This document shows positions 1 to 5,451 of a stretch of 5,451 bases of DNA, piece after piece. Position numbers and translations under genes: made by a program. A model generated the notes under the pieces. The model worked only from the letters and a program-made list of their open reading frames with translations, did no database searches and was not told where the DNA came from. Position 1 is the stretch's first letter; each line of letters opens with the position of its first letter. Source of the stretch: DASRVA01 sp050732935. Its GTDB lineage: Bacteria > Gemmatimonadota > Gemmatimonadetes > JACCXV01 > JAHWKZ01. Location: the NCBI GenBank assembly GCA_050732935.1, contig JBOHRW010000020.1, positions 1-5,451 on the forward strand, given 5' to 3'.

Positions 1-183
1 TCAAGCGGGTGCAAAGGTATACGAGGGCGTCAACGTGGTCGGGGCCGACAGGAGCCACCCGTCCTGAGCGAGATGCGTAGGATCGTCTCTGAGGTGGAGC
101 GGAACCCGAAGCACGTCTGGCATGATCTCCTCGGGGATCTGACAGCCAACGCGTTCGTGTCTCTCGCTCAGGACGACGCCTAG
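1..183 (+). CDS. C-terminal tail of an upstream gene, frame-1 reading (partial, function unknown)
   Basis: Frame 1 is open from the window edge to a TAG at 181-183, which lies 29 nt before glmS. I do not recognise the protein. The last 36 codons (from ATG 73) look coding: 28 of 36 third positions are G or C, as in neighbouring glmS, and the peptide is soluble and mixed (VERNPKHVWHDLLGDL, ending AQDDA). The first 24 codons look less convincing: 13 of 24 third positions are G or C and the peptide is arginine/glycine-rich (GIRGRQRGRGRQ). Either the real gene enters this frame by a frameshift near 64-72, or a short ORF starts at ATG 73, or the whole frame is real. The close spacing to glmS suggests co-transcription. 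The reverse-strand ORF over this stretch is probably its shadow. Confidence 0.4.
   Translation, partial: SSGCKGIRGRQRGRGRQEPPVLSEMRRIVSEVERNPKHVWHDLLGDLTANAFVSLAQDDA
2..67 (+). CDS. Alternative frame-2 end of the upstream gene (partial)
   Basis: Frame 2 is open from the window edge to TGA 65-67. Over these 21 codons it looks more coding-like than frame 1: 17 of 21 third positions are G or C, and the peptide (AGAKVYEGVNVVGADRSHP) is a plausible globular or hexapeptide-like stretch. A C-terminal beta-helix of a sugar-nucleotidyltransferase next to glmS would make biological sense, but 21 residues are too few to claim it. If this is the true end of the upstream gene, positions 73-183 are a separate short ORF or spacer. 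If the sequence carries a one-base error near 62-68, the two frames join into one protein ending at 183. Confidence 0.3.
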   Translation, partial: QAGAKVYEGVNVVGADRSHPS

Positions 184-212
184 TCGAACCGGCTTCAACC
201 AGGGCATACGCC

Positions 213-2042
<1,830 letters not shown>

Positions 2043-2050
2043 TCAGCCGC

Positions 2051-2095
2051 GGGGTTGGCGGTCAGGTCTCGAGGTCCCGCCGCAGCCGGAACCCC
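2051..2095 (+). promoter_or_regulatory. GC-rich hairpin after glmS, without a T-tract
   Basis: GGGGTT (2051-2056) pairs exactly with AACCCC (2090-2095). Inside it, the directly adjoining GGCGG (2057-2061) pairs with CCGCC (2077-2081), leaving an 8-nt bulge on the 3' side and a 15-nt loop. The loop contains AGGTC twice (2064-2068 and 2072-2076) and the palindrome CTCGAG. No run of T follows, so it does not look like an intrinsic terminator. It may stabilise the 3' end of glmS mRNA, pause transcription, or be a leader structure for the next gene. It starts 8 nt after the glmS stop codon. Confidence 0.4.
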
Positions 2096-2115
2096 TGGAA
2101 GGCAACTCTCACATC

Positions 2116-2121
2116 AGGAGG
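2116..2121 (+). promoter_or_regulatory. Perfect Shine-Dalgarno motif AGGAGG of the leader ORF
   Basis: AGGAGG lies 6 nt before ATG 2128 and 9 nt before a second, in-frame ATG at 2131. It is the strongest ribosome binding site in the window, yet it serves only a 25-codon ORF. The large gene's own ATG codons are 57 and 81 nt beyond it, too far for direct use. Confidence 0.75.
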
Positions 2122-2127
2122 AACATC

Positions 2128-2205
2128 ATGATGCCTGTGACAGAGCCTGACTGCCGTGCTGGTATCATCGACGATCCATGCGCCTGGGACGAGGCCGGCG
2201 TATGA
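2128..2205 (+). CDS. Short leader ORF (25 aa) coupled to the G8/beta-helix gene
   Basis: The ORF starts ATG-ATG behind a perfect AGGAGG and encodes 25 residues, from MMPVTEPDCRAG to CAWDEAGV. It has two Cys and one Trp and no signal peptide, membrane segment or codon run typical of an amino-acid attenuator. Its TGA (2203-2205) overlaps the next ATG (2202) as ATGA, the classic arrangement for translational coupling by a terminating ribosome. I infer that its role is to deliver ribosomes to the downstream start rather than to make a working peptide. A chance ORF is possible, but a perfect binding site together with an exact 4-base overlap argues against that. I know of no homologue. Confidence 0.5.
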   Translation: MMPVTEPDCRAGIIDDPCAWDEAGV

Positions 2206-2212
2206 ATCGCCG
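2191..2212 (+). promoter_or_regulatory. Ribosome binding site and start-codon hairpin of the G8/beta-helix gene
   Basis: GAGG (2191-2194) lies 7 nt before ATG 2202 and decides that start over the in-frame ATG at 2178, which has no binding site. CGGCG (2196-2200) is perfectly complementary to CGCCG (2208-2212). The 7-nt loop TATGAAT holds both the start codon and the leader ORF's stop. A ribosome finishing the leader ORF would open this stem. The pairing is seen in the sequence; its role is inferred. Confidence 0.45.
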
Positions 2213-3989
2213 ACGGTTTCTGGCCGCCCTCGGCGCACTGGGAGCGGTGATCGCTGGGATTCGGCTTCCAAGATGGGCGAGGAATCCGACCGGCCTTAGG
2301 GCCGCGTCTACGGGGTACGACCGCGTCGTCTCCGGTCCGATGGACGGGTTCATAGTCCCGGGCGGCGAGGTGTGGAAGATCGATGGCGAAGTGCAGTCGA
2401 ACGGGAACGTGATCGTCGAAGGCACCCTCGTCATGCGTGCCGGCGACACGCTTCGGTTCGTGGAGATCGACGAGAGCGGGTTCGTGGGCGGCGGAATGAA
2501 GCCCCTCGACTCCGACACGGGGCTTTGGGTGATCGGGGATGGAGCTCTCGATATCGAAGGGTCCGCCGTCCAGGCGTGGAATCGGACGGGTGTCGATCCC
2601 ACGTGGACCGAAGGGCACGAGATCGTTCTCATGCCGTGGAAGAACGGTGATTCCGGATGGGACTGGGAGAAGGACGTCTCGACCATTCAACCCTACACGT
2701 TGGGCCAGCCCGTCCCGGAGCTCATCCCTGGCTTCCCGACGGAGGTCGTGAACCTCACCCGTGATGTCCGGATCGAGGGAACGCCGGAAGGCCGCACGCA
2801 CATCTGGATCCTCTCCAGGAAACCGCAGAGGATACGCCATGCCGCCATCCGGTACGTCGGCCCGCAACAGTCTGGCGATCGCGGCCGATTGGCGGGCGTG
2901 TCAGGGCGCTATGGCCTGCACTTCCACAGGATGGGTGACGCTGCGCGAGGCTCTATCGTCGAAGGGGTGGTGATCCGGGATTGTGGCAACCATGCCTTCG
3001 TGCCCCATGCCTCCCACGGAATCACGTTCCGGCGCTGCGTCGCCTTTGACACCTTCACCGAACAGTTCTGGTGGGACATCGTGGACCCCAACAACACTAG
3101 CCGGGCCAGACGGACGGACTTTACCCAGTCGGACGACGTGGTCTACGAGGAATGCCTGGGAGTGCTGGCACGGTGGAACGGTCCGGGTTATCACGGGTCC
3201 AACTTCCTGCTCAACAGAACGGAGGGCGGGGCGATCGTGGGATGCGTGGCGGTGGGTTGTCAGGCGTGGAAGGAGGGGTCGGGTTTTCACTGGCCCTCAA
3301 AAGCCAACTTCCCGCCGAATGTCTGGAGGTGGAAGGACAACCTTTCACACAATCATCTCAAGGGCGGATTCCGCGTCTGGCAGAACACGAAGAACATTCA
3401 TGAGGTCTCGGGGCTCCGGGCTTTCAATTGCGGTGAGTTCGGGATCGCGAACGGAGCCTATGGGACGCCTGGCTATCGGTGGTCCGATTTCGAGATCGTC
3501 GGCCTTGGCGGCTCCAGCTTCGGGAGCGGGTTGCCCTACACGGTCGGCATCGTTCTCCACGCCGTCGCACCCGCGGGCCGGAACCGGTATCAAAGCCGGT
3601 CGGATGGCTACGGGCACTCGTTCGAGCGTGGCCGGATCCGCGGCGCGGACGTAGGCATTCTGACCACTGAACACGTCGCGGAGGCCTCCGTCCCGACGCT
3701 CATCAAGGACGTGGTGTTCGAAGATCTCGCGGACGTCGTGCTTCTCGTGGACGAAGGGAAACGGCGCAATCCTGGCCTCCTCGATTTCGTGAACTGCACA
3801 CGGGACGGCGAACCACTGCGCCCCGAGGACGTGCGTCTCGCGAGCACCATGCCGGGGTTCCGGGCCCGTTTCCAGAATGGCGCAGGAGCGTGGCAGATCG
3901 ATGACGCAGCCAGGGTCACGGATATCGCCCTCTTCTACGGAGGTGATACGGTACACCCTGAAGCTGCAGGTCGTAGAGTTTATCGATGA
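2202..3989 (+). CDS. Tat-exported protein with G8-like domain and right-handed beta-helix (CEMIP/TMEM2-like)
   Basis: A 595-residue protein, probably exported and acting on or binding a polysaccharide. Residues 2-7 (NRRRFL) plus a hydrophobic stretch to about 20 form a twin-arginine signal. No clear AxA cleavage site is seen, so it could stay membrane-anchored. Residues about 47-120 read as a G8-like beta domain: VPGGEVWKIDGEV, VEGTLVMRAGD and GLWVIGDGALDIEGS. WTEGHEIVLMPW (135-146) and LTRDVRIEG (185-193) fit the linking region of that family. GRYGLHFHRMGD (235-246) resembles the RYPxHFH...GD signature of the CEMIP/TMEM2/polyductin group, and a right-handed parallel beta-helix continues to about 510 (VIRDCGNHAFVPHASHGITF, 257-276, and later Asn/Gly/Cys-rich turns). 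Animal CEMIP depolymerises hyaluronan; that activity here is only a possibility. Start 2202 is preferred over ATG 2178, which would add eight residues, because it has GAGG and the leader-ORF overlap. The gene is intact; the domain call rests on motifs alone. Confidence 0.85.
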   Translation: MNRRRFLAALGALGAVIAGIRLPRWARNPTGLRAASTGYDRVVSGPMDGFIVPGGEVWKIDGEVQSNGNVIVEGTLVMRAGDTLRFVEIDESGFVGGGMKPLDSDTGLWVIGDGALDIEGSAVQAWNRTGVDPTWTEGHEIVLMPWKNGDSGWDWEKDVSTIQPYTLGQPVPELIPGFPTEVVNLTRDVRIEGTPEGRTHIWILSRKPQRIRHAAIRYVGPQQSGDRGRLAGVSGRYGLHFHRMGDAARGSIVEGVVIRDCGNHAFVPHASHGITFRRCVAFDTFTEQFWWDIVDPNNTSRARRTDFTQSDDVVYEECLGVLARWNGPGYHGSNFLLNRTEGGAIVGCVAVGCQAWKEGSGFHWPSKANFPPNVWRWKDNLSHNHLKGGFRVWQNTKNIHEVSGLRAFNCGEFGIANGAYGTPGYRWSDFEIVGLGGSSFGSGLPYTVGIVLHAVAPAGRNRYQSRSDGYGHSFERGRIRGADVGILTTEHVAEASVPTLIKDVVFEDLADVVLLVDEGKRRNPGLLDFVNCTRDGEPLRPEDVRLASTMPGFRARFQNGAGAWQIDDAARVTDIALFYGGDTVHPEAAGRRVYR

Positions 3990-4028
3990 ACAAGAGTCAT
4001 AATCTCGGCGAGCCTCTCCGAGCGGCAT

Positions 4029-4033
4029 GAGGG
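4029..4033 (+). promoter_or_regulatory. Candidate Shine-Dalgarno motif GAGGG before the short-ORF chain
   Basis: GAGGG lies 5 nt before ATG 4039 and is the only good ribosome binding site between the G8 gene and the acyltransferase. ATG 4169 has only a weak GAGA (4159-4162), so ribosomes for the acyltransferase might be loaded here and passed along through the two short ORFs. Confidence 0.35.
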
Positions 4034-4038
4034 TCTAT

Positions 4039-4089
4039 ATGGCACAGCAGCACCTTCTTCTTGAGTCGGGAGCATTCCTGGTACGATGA
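4039..4089 (+). CDS. Short ORF 1 (16 aa) upstream of the acyltransferase
   Basis: ATG 4039 follows GAGGG at good spacing and runs 16 codons (MAQQHLLLESGAFLVR) to TGA 4087-4089. An in-frame ATG at 4027 would give 20 codons. The stop overlaps the next ATG (4086) as ATGA. No domain or signal is recognisable. It may be a coupling leader like the one before the G8 gene, or a chance ORF. It begins 49 nt after the G8 gene ends. Confidence 0.25.
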   Translation: MAQQHLLLESGAFLVR

Positions 4090-4172
4090 GGATCGGGACA
4101 AACGCGTACTCTATGAGGATCGCGTTGGTAACTTATCACAACCCCTCAAGGGATGGACGAGATCCCGAATGA
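4086..4172 (+). CDS. Short ORF 2 (28 aa) between short ORF 1 and the acyltransferase
   Basis: ATG 4086 overlaps the stop of the previous short ORF, and its own TGA (4170-4172) overlaps ATG 4169 of the acyltransferase, again as ATGA. The 28 residues contain an internal restart (MRIALVTYHNP from ATG 4113) that looks like the first beta strand of many glycosyltransferases. It could therefore be a remnant of such a gene, but this is weak. A direct repeat of ATGAGGATCG (4086-4095 and 4113-4122, 27 nt apart) puts the same start-like sequence twice in one frame. The frame used by a TTG-started acyltransferase also runs through here, so only one reading is likely to be used. Confidence 0.25.
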   Translation: MRIGTNAYSMRIALVTYHNPSRDGRDPE

Positions 4173-5167
4173 GGACTCCTGCGAGAGAAGTGTCGTGGAC
4201 ATCAGGGCAGTGGGTGCGTAAGTGGCTTCTGACCCTTTTATCCTTTGACATGCATCTTCGCATCGCCGCGCTGCGAGGCTGGCTGCATTGTGCACTGAGA
4301 GGGGTCCCGAATCATGTCCGGGTCAATATTCAGACTGCATTCCCCGAGCGTGATCTCTCGGATATCGATCGGATTGCCAGGAGCTCCTGTGAGCATTCCA
4401 AGCGCGTATATCTCTCGAGGGTCCTGCCCGGCCTTCCGGGGTCCAACTTGCCAAAGAAGTGGCCGGTTGTGGGTCTCGCTCATCTCGATGCTGCCCTTGA
4501 GCGAGGTAGAGGAGTCCTTCTCATCACAGCGCATTTTGGCTACGGTCACATTATTCCCAACGCCTTGGCCGTACACGGATATGAAGTAGCACGGGTCCTG
4601 GCTGAACTTCGACGTCCGGAAGCGAGAGAGAGCCTCGAAGCCTGGCTGGCTAGAGGCAGTATATTCAGACGGCGTTTCTATGCTCGTATACGTAGGCTCG
4701 CCGAACCCCTGGGACCGGATGACATGGTTGCAAATCTGGATATCCGCCCCATCATCGAGAGACTGTCAAGGAATGGAATAGTAATGACCACAGGAGATGG
4801 ACTGCGCTCGTCGCAGTTTTCGAACCTGCCGCTTCTAGGTTCGATGTATCCATTTCCGAATGGTTTTATGAAGATCGCGATGCTGACAGACGCCTCAGTG
4901 CTGCCCACGTATGCAGTCCAGGATGGACGCGCTGGACGCATTCGGGTTGAAATTCATCCGGCTCTGCCCGTCGATCCACAACTGGATGTAGAGGAAAACC
5001 TTCGATTGATTGGGGAGTCCTTGGAGGAGCAGGTACGACAAAGACCTCATTTATGGACTCGTTGGATTATACCCAACTGGTTTCAGGTGGCTCGAGAATG
5101 GTCGAGAGACGATGGGAAAGATCGCTACAAGACGGAATTGAAGCAACGAGTTTCCGAGCTCAGATGA
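4169..5167 (+). CDS. LpxL/HtrB-type lysophospholipid/lipid A acyltransferase family protein
   Basis: A 332-residue member of the bacterial lipid A biosynthesis acyltransferase family, which transfers an acyl chain to a glycolipid at the inner face of the cytoplasmic membrane. Family landmarks appear in order: NIQTAFPERDLSD (53-65, matching NLELCFPE of LpxL), GVLLITAHFGYGH (115-127, the active-site strand), GIVMTTGDG (203-211), a PLLGSMYPFPNGFMKIA stretch (221-237), SVLPTYAVQDGRAGRIRVEI (243-262) and RPHLWTRW (292-299). The usual H-x4-E/D catalytic motif reads H122-x4-H127, so the acidic partner is missing at its normal place. Only a short hydrophobic N-terminal patch (WLLTLLSF, 19-26) could contact the membrane. 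The frame stays open back to a TTG at 4061, which would add 36 polar residues, but that start has no ribosome binding site and ATG 4169 fits the family length better. GC content is clearly lower than in glmS (about 50 percent in sampled lines against up to 68 percent). The exact acceptor and acyl donor cannot be told. Confidence 0.88.
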   Translation: MRTPAREVSWTSGQWVRKWLLTLLSFDMHLRIAALRGWLHCALRGVPNHVRVNIQTAFPERDLSDIDRIARSSCEHSKRVYLSRVLPGLPGSNLPKKWPVVGLAHLDAALERGRGVLLITAHFGYGHIIPNALAVHGYEVARVLAELRRPEARESLEAWLARGSIFRRRFYARIRRLAEPLGPDDMVANLDIRPIIERLSRNGIVMTTGDGLRSSQFSNLPLLGSMYPFPNGFMKIAMLTDASVLPTYAVQDGRAGRIRVEIHPALPVDPQLDVEENLRLIGESLEEQVRQRPHLWTRWIIPNWFQVAREWSRDDGKDRYKTELKQRVSELR

Positions 5168-5278
5168 TCTTTTCAGATTCCAGAGTCGGCGGCACCCCCG
5201 GCTGGCGAGTGTTCATTTTTTCGAGGAGCATGCAGGGTCCCTGTTGCCGAGAGCAGGAATGCCTGTTAAAATACTAAA
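5168..5278. other. Intergenic region between the acyltransferase and the last gene
   Basis: I see no convincing gene here. A weak stem AGTCGG (5184-5189) with CCGGCT (5198-5203, one G-U pair) is followed only 12 nt later by six T (5216-5221), too far for a normal intrinsic terminator. GCATGC (5228-5233) and the dyad CAGGG-T-CCCTG (5233-5243) lie directly upstream of the promoter. Confidence 0.6.
5244..5272 (+). promoter_or_regulatory. Sigma70-like promoter for the last gene
   Basis: TTGCCG (5244-5249, 4 of 6 to TTGACA) and TAAAAT (5267-5272, 5 of 6 to TATAAT) are separated by an ideal 17 nt. Transcription would start near 5279, at or next to the ATG at 5279, so a leaderless mRNA is possible. 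The dyad CAGGG-T-CCCTG abuts the -35 box and could be an operator. A second TAAAAT (5275-5280) repeats the -10 sequence 8 nt downstream. Confidence 0.45.
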
Positions 5279-5451
5279 ATGCTGGGGATTCCTAGCCCTC
5301 TCAAGAGCATGAGAAACGAGACTCCGATATCCGCATCCGCGCGTTGGCAGCTGTCCTTCTCCACGCTGCTGCTTGCCGTGGCCCTTTTTGCAAGCTTCAG
5401 TACGTGTGATGCGCAGTCGCCATCACCCGTCCCCCCCGACCCTCCTCCGCC
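5279..5451 (+). CDS. Exported proline-rich protein, N-terminal fragment (cut by window edge)
   Basis: The frame runs from ATG 5279 (or in-frame ATG 5309, ten residues later) to the window end without a stop. From 5309 it starts MRNETPISASARWQLSF, followed by a hydrophobic core (STLLLAVALFASFS) and TCDAQSPSPVPPDPPP. This is a Sec-type signal peptide, with cleavage likely after CDA. STC could be read as a poor lipobox, but the preceding residue is Phe, so lipidation is doubtful. A proline-rich linker starts right after the signal. Neither ATG has a good Shine-Dalgarno: AAGAG at 5303-5307 is only 1 nt before ATG 5309. ATG 5279 coincides with the expected transcription start. The mature function lies outside the window. 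Confidence 0.65.
   Translation, partial: MLGIPSPLKSMRNETPISASARWQLSFSTLLLAVALFASFSTCDAQSPSPVPPDPPP

Noticed and set aside
184..212. glmS ribozyme upstream of glmS
   Set aside because: Only 29 nt separate the upstream stop from the start codon, and none of the ribozyme core can fit.
2109..2867. Long reverse-strand ORF opposite the G8 gene (252 codons)
   Set aside because: It overlaps a well-supported gene with signal peptide and domains on the other strand. Its composition shows no recognisable motif.
2983..3654. Second + strand ORF of 223 codons inside the G8 gene
   Set aside because: Its translation is Arg/Ser/Thr/Gly-rich with no motif, and it is fully contained in the supported frame, so it is a shadow.
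3998..4003. CATAAT as a -10 box for the acyltransferase
   Set aside because: No acceptable -35 hexamer is present 16-18 nt upstream, within the end of the G8 gene.
4004..4022. Hairpin CTCGG/CCGAG after the G8 gene as terminator
   Set aside because: The stem is five base pairs with a 9-nt loop and no T-tract; too weak to call.
5184..5221. Intrinsic terminator after the acyltransferase
   Set aside because: The stem has only six pairs, one of them G-U, and the T-run starts 12 nt after it instead of directly following.
5053..5277. 74-codon + strand ORF overlapping the end of the acyltransferase and the intergenic region
   Set aside because: It starts inside the acyltransferase in another frame, has no convincing ribosome binding site and shows no recognisable motif.

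Overview
The window looks like a chromosomal segment of a moderately GC-rich bacterium. The evidence is tight same-strand gene packing, Shine-Dalgarno motifs (one of them a perfect AGGAGG), a twin-arginine export signal and an LpxL/HtrB-type acyltransferase, which would fit a diderm envelope. I cannot name the taxon from the sequence. No rRNA, tRNA, CRISPR array, insertion sequence or integrase is visible. Every supported gene is on the + strand.

Layout. Positions 1-183 hold the end of an upstream gene whose frame is ambiguous: coding-like composition moves from frame 2 to frame 1 near position 67. glmS (213-2042) is complete and has all its catalytic residues. After an 85-nt spacer with a GC-rich hairpin comes a 25-codon leader ORF (2128-2205) with a perfect ribosome binding site. 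Its stop codon overlaps, as ATGA, the preferred start of the second large gene (2202-3989). That gene encodes a Tat-exported protein with a G8-like domain and a right-handed beta-helix, resembling the CEMIP/TMEM2/polyductin group. Base composition drops at about 3990. The next 180 bases hold two short ORFs linked by ATGA overlaps, the second of which overlaps in the same way the preferred start (4169) of an LpxL/HtrB-type acyltransferase ending at 5167. The intergenic stretch 5168-5278 contains a sigma70-like promoter for a last, truncated gene (5279 or 5309 to the window edge) that encodes an exported proline-rich protein.

How the genes may work together (inference). GlmS makes glucosamine-6-phosphate, the precursor of UDP-GlcNAc and so of peptidoglycan, lipid A and amino-sugar polysaccharides. 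The acyltransferase probably acylates a glycolipid, and the exported beta-helix protein probably binds or cleaves a polysaccharide. The cluster therefore reads as cell-envelope or glycan metabolism. The most interesting points are the repeated short-ORF/ATGA arrangement in front of both accessory genes, a hairpin that encloses the start codon of the G8 gene, the replacement of the usual acid by histidine in the acyltransferase H-x4-E/D motif, and the composition break that suggests a different origin for the acyltransferase.
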